Position numbers and translations under genes: made by a program
Source of the DNA: Campylorhamphus procurvoides
Lineage: Eukaryota > Chordata > Aves > Passeriformes > Dendrocolaptidae
DNA: 64,000 nt
Reading direction: 5' to 3'
Assembly: GCA_013396655.1 (NCBI GenBank)
Contig: WBMV01006647.1
Location: 605,506 to 669,505 of the forward strand
The notes under the pieces: model-generated
What the model was told of the DNA's origin: nothing
Databases searched by the model: none
The model's input: the letters and a program-made list of their open reading frames with translations, nothing else
Shown: in pieces, positions 48,238-58,845 of the stretch
Numbering within the stretch: the first letter of the stretch is position 1
Layout of the letters: each line of letters begins with the position of its first letter

Positions 48238-49472
48238 GTATTTTGCAGCACCTTTTTTTCTCTCTTGCACTTGGCGACAGAGCACAAAGTGGCTCAAGTC
48301 CAGCCAGTTTCAATAGATAACTCCTCTTATCAGTTTTACAATATCAAGTTTGCTTAATATCACATGAAACAAAGCAAGTGTCTGTTAGCAAAGGCTGGGT
48401 TACTACTGAGCTGACCAATGTGCTGCCCCAAGAGCTGTTCCTCCTCTGTGCCTGTGGGTATTTACCTGCACCTCCACATCAGTCATGACTTTTCTATTTC
48501 CCATCTTGGCTCTGGTTGCTTTGGCCAAAGGACCCCTCCACAAATCATGTGCAAATCTTCCTAAAAATAGAGGCAAAATGTTTTGCAGAAGTCAAAGGAA
48601 CACGTGTGGGCAAGGACTTGGAAGGAAAACTTGAAATCTGGGCTGAACTTCATGTCCACTGCAGTGAGTGCAAGGTCTCCTTTTTAATCTTTTAGAGCTT
48701 TGGCCCATGCTTTGTGTTTAGGGTTCTTCTGGGTGAGTGTAACAAGCTCTTAGCTCAGCCTGCATTTTGCCCACACATATATTCACATATAAATATTTGA
48801 AGATCTTTCCTCTTTTAAATTAATTTTCACTTTTGTAGTAGATCAATGGTAAGGGAACAAAATGATCATAGCAGAGATTGTGGAGAGATGGGCACTGATA
48901 GCTTTGATGATGTCTCCAGTGTTTTTTGACTGTTGAAAACATCACATTTCCATTTAATCTAATGAAAGGGGGTCTGATCTCATCCCCCATTTGTGCCCAT
49001 CACAAAGCTGTCACACATTTTGATACAATAAGAATATTCTTATGATCACTGAAATTGCCAAATCAAATTATGGCAGTGGCAGGTTAACCCAGTCCCCTGC
49101 CCTCTCTGAGAGTTGCTGCCACACACAAGCACAGAAACCTCCTGCCTGTGGAGCAACAGAGTCTCTTCCTTCTTTATATAATTGGAGTGTTGCAAAGAGA
49201 ATTAATACACATATAGATTTTATTTTTTTATCTCTCTTTTTTAAAAAAAATTAATCACTTTGGCTTAGTAGTGGGGTGTGGGAGGGAATGTTGTGCAAAA
49301 ATAGGTAATTTCATTTTTTATCCAGGAGATAACCATGAACACAGTTAAGGGGGCAGAGGTGAAGCAGTTGGCAGAAGCTCCAGTTATAATTTACTCACAT
49401 TTCCCCTGGCAAGGCAAGAGCATCCTTTGAATAGGAAAACCTCACCAATAACTTGAAATAAGTTGGAGAATT
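48238..49472. other. Spacer, no gene seen
   Basis: Ordinary A+T-rich DNA with short frames only. Confidence 0.55.
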
Positions 49473-49490
49473 AAAAAAAAAAAAAAAAAA
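49473..49490. repeat. Poly-A tract (A18)
   Basis: Eighteen consecutive A. The DNA to its left shows no recognisable retrocopy. Confidence 0.9.
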
Positions 49491-50329
49491 GCAAGCTATT
49501 TCTAGCCAACCTCAACAAACTGGAATATTAATAAAAATGGAATTTTTTCCCTTTGTACAGAATAAACTCAACATCCAGATCTGGACACAGGACCTACCTA
49601 AGTCACCCTGGTATTATAAAAATGAAATCACATCTCAGGCTTGAGTATATTGCACAGCAACAGTTCCTTTTGGGAGCGTGTCCCAGTATCCACTTCAGTG
49701 ACTTCCAAAGGAAAAAAGCCTGTGTAGTGCTGATTAATGGAAAAGCCTGGATATGCTGGTGGATCTGGAAAGCATCTCGCATTCTTTGACAGACAAGATG
49801 TTTCTTATTCTGATGGGATTTGATCATTGTTTATGAAATTATGTGAGTGACATAGCATCACTGTTATTTTTATCCTGGCATTACAGCTGGCCTAATAATT
49901 TGGATAATAAAGTTACTTATTTTGGCAATAAATCATCAAATGTATCCCGAGTTCTTATCAACATTTTCATTTATTAATATTCCTTGTCAGAATTTTTATC
50001 AATATTTTTCCACATTTGTTTTTCTTTTAAGAATCCTCTGAGTTAAGCTTGCATTAAACTTGTATTAATACAAAACAGTTGATTTATTTGAAATGGTGAC
50101 ATCATTTTATTCCAGTCTGTAAAGGTTTACACTTTGCCTGAATTTAAGTGTCCCCACTGACTTCAACAAGAACATTTCTAATTTATCAAGTGCCTGTTTG
50201 AAATACCTATAGCCCACCAAACTTTCATTTCCAGCTCCATATGTACATATACCTGCCTTTGGACCTATGGGAGCACACATGTGTATTCCTCATTTTCCCA
50301 TGTTAATCTGTCCTTTCCATTTCCACAGT
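49491..50329. other. Spacer, no gene seen
   Basis: Contains 'cctggatatgctggtg' at about 49747-49762, which also occurs at about 48177-48192; the flanks are only weakly alike. No gene signal. Confidence 0.5.
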
Positions 50330-50388
50330 AGAATCATAAAGACTGGAGAAGACCTCCAAGACCATCAAGTCCAACCTTCTAAACACAT
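50330..50388 (-). mobile_element. Short CR1 3' tail
   Basis: 'agaatcataaagactggaga' followed by 'agacctccaagaccatcaag' and 'tccaaccttc' is the reverse complement of a CR1 3' end of the 'ggaaaagacctccaagatc' type. It is truncated after about 60 bases. Confidence 0.85.
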
Positions 50389-51802
50389 TTGAGGGAATAT
50401 TTCCAACAGCTTTGTTATTAATTAAAAAAAATGTAATTAAATAAAAAAATTAAAAGCAACAAAAAGAATGGAAAATTATTAAGAATTTTAATAACTTACC
50501 TCAATATTTCTGAAAAATAGGGAAAAAATATAAGATAGAAGAAGCTGTCTAACTCTTGGATGGGTGAGTAACACACTTGTGTGAAGGGAGGATGCAATCC
50601 CATCCTATGATACCAACACCAGCACTTGCTCTACCACAGGTCAAGACCAGCCACCTACTAGCAGTAATAGCTCAGACTGCAAGGAAAGCTGCAAGGCCAC
50701 ACCTCAAATAATTAAAATTTCCTTCCTGGAATAATTATCAACACAGGCAAATGAAGATACTGTGTGGATGAACAGGCTGAGTATGATCGATTCTATGTGA
50801 AGAGTTAATAATTTATCATTAAGGAACGAGCTGAGAAAGAATTTATACTGTCAGTTCATGCAGTGGGGATTAAAGGAGATATTTGGTTAGTCCTGTTTTT
50901 ACAACAATAAAATTTGGATTAATTTACAACACCAGTTCAATGGAGATGACTGCTCCACAAAGGGAGGGAAGGCAAAGAGGGAACCATGGTGCAAATATAA
51001 TTGTCTTGAACTGTGATTTAATAGGAACAAGCCTGGAAGAGCTTCCTTGAGCCACTGTGTTAAGCCCAGCCCCTGCTTCTCTCACTGTGTAAAATTCTCA
51101 CCAGAGCTCACTCTGAAAGAACTCGATGTAAATATAAATCTTGAGCTGAAATACAGCAGAAGTTGTACAAACTCCAGCATGTTCACATCTGTCACAGCCA
51201 CTTTTCATTAAGATTTTCAGAAGCTTGTGTCACAGCTCAGCCATCGGATTTGATTTTCCTATCACCTTGAACACCTAAAAAGATTTTGGAAGCACATATA
51301 TATTTTTTTTAAAAAATCATCAAACGATATAAGTCCTGTCAGCTGAGCTCTGATCTGGCTCATATTTAAGCATGTGCTAAACTTCACTCATATAAACAAC
51401 CCAAGAACTGACAGCAGGGTTTCAAAATGCCATTTTGTGCCTTTGAATATTGAAAAATGCGTCTGGTTTAAAAATATCCATCAGTGTAACCAGCACAGCA
51501 CAATGCAAAGTGTGTCAGTCCACTGACAGAGAGGCAAGAGCAGGGAAAATAGAAGTAGAGCATCACATGCAGTGGGCAAGGATGACAATCAGGAGGACTA
51601 ATGTCATTCATAACATTGCTCACATATAAAAATATTTGTATTAGCTCTCCCTTGTGCCACTGCTCTTGGTGACAGTGGCTGTGACACCCAGCTCTTCCTT
51701 GGTGATGCGACAGCAGGACACGGAGCTGAGATACAGGAAACGACTCGCAGTGATACCCACAGGTAAAAATTATGAAAACATATTCGGCAGTTACAGTTTC
51801 TT
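50389..51802. other. A+T-rich spacer, no gene seen
   Basis: A-rich stretch at 50418-50470; the remainder is featureless, and no open frame of at least 60 codons was noted. Confidence 0.6.
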
Positions 51803-52032
51803 CAGTCTATCAGCTACATAAAAGGCATTTAAAAAAGAAGCCTAAATACATATTTAACCAATTGACCAGAATGGCACTGAAGGAGTTTTAACATATTTTG
51901 AAAAATTGCCTAAATACATATTTACCCAATAGACTGGAACAGCTGCTTCAGAGTCTCTCTGGTCTCTTGGGTACATAATACGTGTTTTTAAAAACTGCCT
52001 GGCTATATATTTACCCAATAGACCAGAACAGC
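51803..52032. repeat. Degenerate tandem repeat, period about 70-90 bp
   Basis: A motif like 'cctaaatacatatttaccca' followed by 'atagaccagaacagct' occurs at about 51841-51877, 51909-51945 and 51998-52032. Between copies there is a related 'gtacataatacgtgtttt' piece (near 51970) that resembles 'gctacataaaaggcattt' near 51814. About three diverged units. The minus-strand frame through it (51854-52051) encodes a repetitive peptide (NSCSGLLGKY and VPVYWVNMY) and is not a gene. Confidence 0.8.
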
Positions 52033-53489
52033 TATTAAGTAAATAATACACATTATATAACTGTCAATGATTTTTTTTTTCATCCCTTTAAAAAAATATA
52101 TAAAACTCAAAAGTAAATACAATATAAAAAAATTAAATATAAGGTATTTATTAAGACTGGGAAAGGTCTGGAGTCTGAGGCTGGTGAATGTATGTCACAT
52201 TGCAGAAAATATCTCAGATCACCAGTGTGCTTTTGTTTGTGTGTTTAAAGTACAGGGCACTGTCAAGTACATCAGAGCCTGGGGTGCTTAATATAGAAGA
52301 TAGAACAGCAGTTGGGAGTTGGAAAGGTCTGGCAGAAGAGAGGGGAGGGAAAAAGAGGGAAGATATGAATCATAAATTCCCAGGAAGGACGGGTAAATCA
52401 AGCAGTTGATTTTGAGAAAGCCTAAAGATAGGACATGAAACACTGCAAAAAAAAGGGAAAAAAAAAGAAAAAAAGGAGAGAGGAAGAGGGTTGGTATCGT
52501 GGCATCTGAGACCTGTGTGTCAATACCTCGATATGCTCCACAGAAGGGCAAATTGTGCTCTGCCTTCCGAACTTGCCTTCAAAGAAAATTTGCAGTCCTG
52601 TTTGTGTTTGTTGAACTATTAAGGACTGACATTTTCTTAGAATGATACAGGAAGCAGGATAATTTCTCCTTAAATCTTCACATATATGTTTAAAACCATT
52701 AAATTAATTACAATTTATAATGTGTTCCGATTGGGATTCTTTTCCTCCATGGAATATTTCACTTCTGAAATCACATTCATGGACACTTACTGATTTCTTG
52801 CTGATTTGAATGGGCTTCAGGCTGCTTTGAAATCACAGGGGAGTGAGTCTGTTTTACTCTGTCTCTCCCTCTGTCCTGAAACATAGTGAAGGAAAAGCAA
52901 CACAGTCTGAGAGAGAAATAACATTTGTCTTAAAAAATAATGTCACTTCTTCATTTACTAATTTACTTATTTCTTTATTTTTAGTTAAGAGACTCAGTGG
53001 CTGAGAAAGCAAAAAAAGGCTTCTCAGTTTGCACAGAACTCCAGGCTGGCAAGAGATGAAAAATAGTCAGGAAAAAGATGGGAAGTGTTGAATGAAAGTT
53101 TTACTATGGGCAGATTTTTACCATAGAAAAAAAGTTTCTATTTCCTGGCCAGGCTTCATTTTTCAGTGAAATTTCTCTATCATCCTGGTGATCTGGTTGG
53201 TTAGCAGACACAAATATGTTGGCACCAGGCACAACACAACCTGTGCCAGACAGCAGAGGTCCTGCAAATGTCTTGGGTTAATGCTCTTCCTGGGATAACC
53301 CCTCCAGGTGAGAAGCTGAGGAAACCTGGCTGGATGAATCACCATCCTGCACTGATTTTCCAGCTTTGAGTACATCCCTACAAGAGCTGTTGTGTGTTGT
53401 GGAGGCAACAATGGTGAGGAAAACACAACAGTCAAAGAGGAGCTTTAGGAAACTTCACCTTTCCTTTATCCTGACTTCAGCTTTGATAG
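52033..53489. other. Spacer with A/G-rich low complexity
   Basis: Has an A/G-rich tract at 52446-52488. The minus-strand frame at 53163-53435 (90 codons) has no recognisable domain; the patch may be an old insert that I cannot name. Confidence 0.5.
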
Positions 53490-53496
53490 CTGAGCC

Positions 53497-53536
53497 CATA
53501 AAAGGAGGATGAGCAGCTAAACAACTGCTGCTCATC
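53497..53536 (+). other. TATA-like box followed by a hairpin
   Basis: 'cataaaagg' at about 53497-53505 is followed at once by arms 'gatgagcagc' (53508-53517) and 'gctgctcatc' (53527-53536), a perfect 10-bp stem with a 9-base loop. A TATA-like element plus a 5'-leader hairpin, with 'cattaaaccc' 50 bases on, is reminiscent of an LTR U3/R layout. No LTR ends were found. Confidence 0.3.
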
Positions 53537-53711
53537 AGTTCAGTATCAGTGGAGAGGCTTTTGGCTATTTCACTATTTTACCTCATTAAACCCTTAACTA
53601 CATCAGCAACACTCACCTCTTCATTTATTTAATGAGCTACTGAATGTCATTAATGACATAACCTTGGACAGCACGTGGCTGCTTTCAACCAAGAGCCCAC
53701 TGTCAGTACTG

Positions 53712-53842
53712 ACTCCACCAAACCAGATTGCTAAAAGATCCATCCAACCTGGCCTTGGGCACTTCCAGGGATGGGACAGCCACAGCTTCTCTTGCCAACC
53801 TGTGCCAAGGCCTGCCCACCCTCCCAGGGAAGAATTTTTCCT
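53712..53842 (-). mobile_element. CR1 LINE internal 3' UTR fragment
   Basis: Reverse-complement CR1 text: 'ccaaaccagattgctaaaag', 'catccaacctggccttgggc', 'acttccagggatgggacagc', 'caacctgtgccaaggcctg', 'ccctcccagggaagaattt'. The usual 3' terminus ('agaatcatagaatgg') is missing on the left, so this copy has lost both ends. Confidence 0.92.
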
Positions 53843-54223
53843 GTCTATTTTTCCAGTCACTCAACTTCATCTAGGCTCTGACATGGTAATGATGGGTGAA
53901 AGCATTTATATCCCATTATTATCCCTCTACTCCACAGTTCCCATTTCCTGAGCTTTTTAAGTGTCCACTATGCTAGAAAGAATAAATTGAAGGTAGCATT
54001 AATCAGTGTCTCTATCTTACCCATAAAGTTTAGAATAAATATATATTTATATCAAGCTGTCTATTTGTTAAAGTAGGGCATTACTTTTGTTGTACCATTT
54101 CCAAACTCGCTATTCACTATTTAGCAGCCTTCCTGCAAGACACAAAATCCATTGTGTAATAATTTCTAGCAGACTGCAGGAGTGTAAAAGTAGACAGTGT
54201 TTCCTTCAAAAATGGAATCATCT
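53843..54223. other. Spacer, no gene seen
   Basis: Plain A+T-rich DNA. Confidence 0.55.
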
Positions 54224-54322
54224 TTCACAGATGTAGATGTGTACTTGTTATGCCAAGATGAGACAGATGTGGCTCTATTCACTCAGGGACAGGTGCGGAG
54301 GAAGAAGAGATAAAACATTTGT
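54224..54322 (+). repeat. Unnamed dispersed repeat, copy 2
   Basis: Related to 47028-47135, same strand, starting 'tcacagatgtagatgtgtac' and continuing through 'gagacagatgtggctctatt' to 'ggtgcggaggaagaagag'. Identity is roughly three quarters by eye with small gaps. It lies just left of the foldback at 54358-54436. Confidence 0.55.
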
Positions 54323-54357
54323 AGAAAGTGTAAGCAACTGCATCGCTGTTGTTAAAT

Positions 54358-54436
54358 AAATAAACATTCTGCCAAAAAGAAAAAAAAGAAAAAAAGAAAA
54401 AAATTTATTTGCTTTTTTTTTCCAGAATGTTTATTT
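54358..54436. repeat. Foldback: 14-bp perfect inverted arms around an A-tract/T-tract core
   Basis: Left arm 'aaataaacattctg' (54358-54371) and right arm 'cagaatgtttattt' (54423-54436) are perfect reverse complements. Just inside the left arm is an A-rich run (54374-54403) and just inside the right arm a run of nine T (54413-54421), so the stem can extend. It looks like a small foldback or miniature inverted-repeat element, or a chance hairpin grown from microsatellites. Confidence 0.7.
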
Positions 54437-55078
54437 TAAGCTGCAGCTTAGCTGTGATTTATTCAGATTTATGTTCCTGTATCAATTTAAATTTATAATA
54501 TGCATTCTATATATAAACATCTGTTTGTGTATAACCAGGGGAAGGTGCATTGGCACACATGAAGAGCATGTATGGGTGTACATGTGTATTCACACATACA
54601 TGAGACATACAAAACAGGCTCATGGGCACGTGCACACAGGCTCATCAGGTGAAGAATGGGAAAATATTTTATTGATATAATGAGGCTTTGTGTGTGCAAA
54701 GAGGGTGGGAGGGAGAAGAGAAGCAGATGCTTGTGTTGCCTATCAAGGATTAAGGCACTCCAAGCTCTAAATTGCAGGAGCAAAGCTGGTGACTGTAGAA
54801 AAGCCTGACTGCCCTTTGACCACATGGACACTCACAGGAAACCTCCGTGCAGAGACTTCCTTGGGGAAAGGCAAAAATGGTTTGGACCATATGAAAGAGC
54901 TTTAAACTGGATAAAAGTTGGCTTCTGGAATCAGACCACAGGCGTGACTGGGAAAGAGGGACTGCAGTGGAGCAGAGTGATCTGGGGGTCACCACGTGGA
55001 GGAAGCACAGTGCAAAGAGGGGGTAGGAGGTGGTTCAGGTGTTGAAAGACTTCTTGTGTTTATTACTGCCGACAATCT
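54437..55078. other. Spacer, no gene seen
   Basis: Alternating 'cacacatacatgaga' and 'gtgtacatgtgtattc' patches near 54575-54625 indicate a decayed CA/TG stretch. Frames at 54471-54680, 54493-54831, 54750-54995 and 54824-55045 are chance. Confidence 0.5.
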
Positions 55079-55118
55079 GTTTGTTTTGTTTTGCTTTGCT
55101 TTGCTTTACTTTGTTTTC
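55079..55118. repeat. (TTTGC/TTTGT)n pentanucleotide repeat
   Basis: About eight 5-base units of 'ttttg' and 'ctttg' type in a row, ending 'ttttcttctg', just left of a CR1 3' end. Confidence 0.85.
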
Positions 55119-55153
55119 TTCTGTTAGTTTCCAGCCCAAGTTCCTTGTGAATT

Positions 55154-55540
55154 TCACAGAACAACAGAATGTGCTGAGTTGGAAGGGACCCACAAGGATC
55201 AGTGAGTCCAACTCCTGGCCCTGCACAGGACCATCCCCAAGAGTCACACCCTGTGCCCCAGAGCATCATCCAAACCCTCCTGGAGCTCTGGCAGCCTTGG
55301 GGCTGTGCCCACTGCCCTGGGGAGCCTGGGCAGTGCCCACCACTCTCTACGGAAAGAACCTTTCCCTGAGATCCACCCTGACCCTGCCCTCACGCAACTT
55401 CAGGCCATTCCCTTGTGTCCTGTCATGGGTCACCACAAAGAGATCAGTGTCTGCCCCTCTTTTTCTTGTCACTAGGAAGTTGCAGACTGCGTTGAGATGT
55501 CCCTTCAGTCTCCTCAGTTTGCCACAGAAAGGGGCAAACC
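55154..55540 (-). mobile_element. CR1 LINE 3' fragment, best preserved copy
   Basis: Begins 'cacagaacaacagaatgtgc', then 'tgagttggaagggacccac', 'gagtccaactcctggccctg', 'gagtcacaccctgtgcccc', 'ctgccctggggagcctggg', 'aacttcaggccattccc' and 'aggaagttgcagactgcg'. This is the reverse complement of the 'ggacccacaaggatca' CR1 subgroup, covering the 3' UTR and ORF2 end. The longest open frame in the window (plus strand, about 55030-55680) is antisense to it and begins at a GTG, so it is not a gene. Text beyond 55540 may be further CR1-related. Confidence 0.95.
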
Positions 55541-55980
55541 TGGATACATTTGGCAGCACTGGGACTTGTTCAGCCAGGAAAGGTGGGGACACACAGCAAG
55601 GACATCCCACATCCTCAGAGAAAAGTAAAAGCCACCTCAACAAAGGCATGATGGGCAGATCACATCAGCCTCTCCTCTAACCACAAGAAATCTCCCCGCC
55701 TGGGCTATTGACACCAAAATTATTGTCCTCAGAGACTCCTGCATTTTCCTTATCCTTAGACTGGGGAGCCATCAATGAGCATTTTGTGATGAAAGGAAGA
55801 ACATTTTTGTCATCTGGTGAATATATATTTCTCCTGATAGCTACTGTAGAGTTGGGAGGCTGGGGCCAAGTTTTTTGGTCCATGAAGAGAATTCATAGTA
55901 GTCATAAACTGTGAAAAAATGCACTGGGGAGGGTTTATCCTGCCAGGGAAAGAGGGTAACCCCATCCTGACCTCCTCTCC
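55541..55980. other. Spacer beside CR1
   Basis: No gene seen. 'gggacttgttcagccagg' at about 55561-55578 resembles sense-strand CR1 ORF2 text, so a second tiny CR1 piece in the opposite orientation is possible. Confidence 0.4.
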
Positions 55981-56345
55981 CCTGGAGCACAGACCCGCTG
56001 CTCGCCGGCCAACTCCTCCTTGCCACGAAGATCCCTCTGGACCACTGGCTTTTTGCATTAACCACAATTCAGGCACTCCACGTGAGGTCATTGAGTCGGC
56101 AGAGACCAGGCAGAGGGAGCCCGGAGATGTTTATCCTGGGCTTTCACTGCATCACTTTGGAGAGCCCGTGCTTTCCCTGCAAAATTGCTCATCAATGGAG
56201 AGCCCTCAAATCCCTTGGCTAGGACTTGCTGGGGTCCGTATGGCCGATTTGGTGCCTAACTTGACGCTCGTTTGCAGGCAGGTTCATTAAAGATGCTGAT
56301 TCCAGGGATTCGAGGGCGCCGAGGGCCTCGTTCCTCCCAAAGGCA
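55981..56345. promoter_or_regulatory. CpG cluster, small CpG-island-like element
   Basis: I count 16 CpGs in 360 bases, including 'ctcgccggcc', 'tccgtatggccgattt', 'ttgacgctcgtttg' and 'ttcgagggcgccgagggc'. Surrounding DNA has about one or two per 200 bases. A plus-strand frame (55919-56290, 123 codons) passes through it without a known domain. It could be a small promoter or enhancer island, or a decayed exon. It is followed by a purine-rich tract. Confidence 0.4.
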
Positions 56346-56436
56346 GCAAGTGAGGATAAGTGTAGACAAGAGGAGAGGCAGTGCCATAAAGCCTGGATGA
56401 AGCTGGATTACTCTCCTCTGAAATATTTAAGCAAGT

Positions 56437-56598
56437 CAGGGGAGGGAGGAGAGCAGGGATGACAGGGATGGCGACTGGAAGGAGGAGTGAGGATCCACAG
56501 CTGTGAGGAGGATTGGGAAGAGGAGGGGGAGGAGAGGCAGGGACAGAGAGAGAGAAGGATGATGTGATTCAAAAAAAAAAAAAAAGAAAAAAAAAAAT
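56437..56598 (+). repeat. Purine-rich G/A tract ending in poly-A
   Basis: G- and A-dominated DNA with G-runs at 56438-56471 ('caggggagggagga', 'gcagggatgacaggg') and 56516-56543, then 'agagagagagaagg' and an A-run at 56571-56597 broken by one G. Four G-runs of three or more occur within 35 bases, though one gap is nine bases long, so a G-quadruplex is possible but not canonical. Confidence 0.7.
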
Positions 56599-57941
56599 AT
56601 TAATCACAGCTCCAGAGCAGGAATCAGGGTGGGAATCAGCAGCTGGGAGAGGGAAAGAAAATGGAAAAGATTATTTTTCATCTGAAATACATTTCTTCAA
56701 TCACAAGTCTGCATGAGAGCGGGAGTTTGCAGCTGGGCACAGAAGAGGGGTCGGTGGTTAGAGGAGGAATATTTTAACCAGAAGGAGCTCTGCAGTCAGC
56801 TGGGATCCACAGAGAGGTCGGGGCAGGTGGGGGACTCTGTGGCCAACACGAGGTGTCATTGCCAAGGGCTGTCGGTCTCAAACACGCCTGTGTCCCACTT
56901 CCCTGCAGCACAACTACAGACGTGCTTTATTTCTGTGTCAGGACATGGAGCAAGAGGCACATTTGAAAGGAAAGTCAAGTGACTTTTATATTTCTACAAG
57001 CTTGTCAGCTTAAAGCTTTCTTCTTTTTTTTCTTCCTCTGGCTCTAAAGGGAGGGAGGGAGGAGAAAAAAATAGCAAGTTTGTTCACCATGTGAGGGTTG
57101 GTTTGTTTGTGGATTTTTTTTTTCTTATCCTGTCTTTTATAGCTTGACCAGTGAATCCAGCTTAACAAAAACATTTCCCTTTGTAGGCTGAACACTCAAA
57201 GACATCACTAGCTTAAGTCCAAAGGGGAGCTGCTACTTTGTTTGAATGCCAGAAATCATACAAAAAGAAAAAAAAAAGGAAATCCAATAATCAGGGGCAT
57301 AAAATACTCCTCATGAAGTCTTGGGCAGCAATGACCATACACTGTTCAATGAAACTCAGTGAAATTTCTCTTTCTTACATGTGTCCAGCACTGTGTTTGT
57401 GGGACTTGTCACATGTGTCAATAGGAGTAGGAGAAAGCACACCCTGGTTTCACTCCCCAGTGAAGCTGAGAGTACAAAGTGTGTCACAACAATATTGTTA
57501 CTTCCTTTACATTTATATTTTCTACACCCAGGCACTGATTTGCTCCTTATTTAAGCAACATTTTCTTGATAAATTAAAAAAGCAGCAATAGCCATTACTG
57601 CAGGCTATATACAGCCTCTAATATCACTTAAGCATATTACAGAATATAATATCTGGTACTTAACGACTAACTTGCATATGAAAGCTCACATAATGTCTCA
57701 TAAAACCCTTAAAATGGCTTCAGTTTAAGAGTCTCTTTAAAAAAAAAAAAAACACCTTCAGGGAATATTGTAAATGAAGTAGCACTCCAGCCTTAGAAAA
57801 AAAATTCACACACTTGCAGAAATTTTTAATATAAATTGAACACATTAAAAATTAATTTTGCATGACCATTTCGCATTGCAGTGCCAATGCATAGTTAAGA
57901 TAAGGCCTTAACTCTTCTTTGTTTAAAGTAACACGGAAACA
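56599..57941. other. Spacer, no gene seen
   Basis: Frames at 56713-56982 and 57238-57591 have no recognisable domain. A short A-run lies near 57740. Confidence 0.5.
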
Positions 57942-57965
57942 TCTCTCTCTCTCTTTCTCTCTCTT
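57942..57965. repeat. (TC)n microsatellite
   Basis: About eleven TC units with one interruption. Confidence 0.9.
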
Positions 57966-58710
57966 CATTATCCGCACATAATTATCATTTTCATTAATCA
58001 GAAATTGGAACCCCATCCTCTCATAATGACAGCCCCGGCTGGAGATCAATGAAACCCCACCTGTGTCACTAAGGAAACTTGATGTGAACTTTTAGGAAAC
58101 TCATTAAAGGAAGGTGTGACCTTACAATTAGATAAGCCTGTGCAGAGTGAGGCACTCATTTCTATCATATGCTAGTCAGGGAGAAGAATTTGGTTTGCTG
58201 TGAAAATAGATGTTCTCTTTTGTGACACTTTACTAGTAGGAATCTTGTAGGTTCTCCAGTGACGTCAGTTGTCAGCTTTGAAGGCTCAGCTGACACAAAT
58301 GCTGGCAGGGAAGGCACTAAACCAGGCAGCAGTTTGTATTACGATACTACTCTTCTGTGGGAAGTATATATAGAAAAGACCTTTAGCAGTTTTCCTCTTC
58401 TTTTCCAACTTTTTGATTGGACTCATGGACAGAGATTTACAGCAAGGAATTTCCCCACCAGGCATTGGTCACAGTCAGAGGTTGGTGGATGCTTTTTGCC
58501 CCATGGGAGCAGCTCTGATGGACACTGAGCGAGAGGTGGGAGCACCTGGAGATTTGTGCTCTGCTCCTCTGATGACCAGCTCTTAATGATGGATAAGAGT
58601 CCAAATCTTTCTCATGTCACCTCATCACAACAGGGAACAAGGTTTTTCATATTCTGACTAGTCTATAAGATGCTCAACAGGTTTTTTTTTCTTCTATTAT
58701 TCCAAATATA
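57966..58710. other. Spacer, no gene seen
   Basis: The 89-codon frame at 58259-58528 has no known motif; 'gaagtatatatagaaaag' near 58360 is TATA-like, but no promoter context is visible. Confidence 0.5.
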
Positions 58711-58845
58711 TGATAGAATCACAGAACCAGAGAATGGTCTGGGCTGGAAAAGACCTTAAAGACTAGCTCATTCCAACCCTCTCTGACATGAACAGCTTCC
58801 ACTAGATCAGGTTGCTCCAAGATAAGTCTAACCTGGCCTTGAAAT
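58711..58845 (-). mobile_element. CR1 LINE 3' fragment
   Basis: 'tgatagaatcacagaaccag' then 'agaatggtctgggctggaaa', 'agaccttaaagactagctc', 'ttccactagatcaggttgc' and 'ctaacctggccttgaa' is reverse-complement avian CR1, 5'-truncated. Confidence 0.93.

Noticed and set aside
48177..49762. Shared 16-base word 'cctggatatgctggtg' at 48.2 and 49.7 kb
   Set aside because: Flanking similarity is weak; I could not extend it into a convincing repeat pair.
51854..52051. Repeated-peptide ORF (NSCSGLLGKY / VPVYWVNMY) on the minus strand
   Set aside because: It is a by-product of the tandem repeat, with no start context or coding signature.
55030..55680. 216-codon plus-strand open frame, the longest in the window
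   Set aside because: It begins at a GTG rather than an ATG and is antisense to a CR1 3' end over most of its length.
57942..57965. (TC)n tract as a functional polypyrimidine tract
   Set aside because: No AG and open segment follow it at a suitable distance; it is a simple microsatellite.
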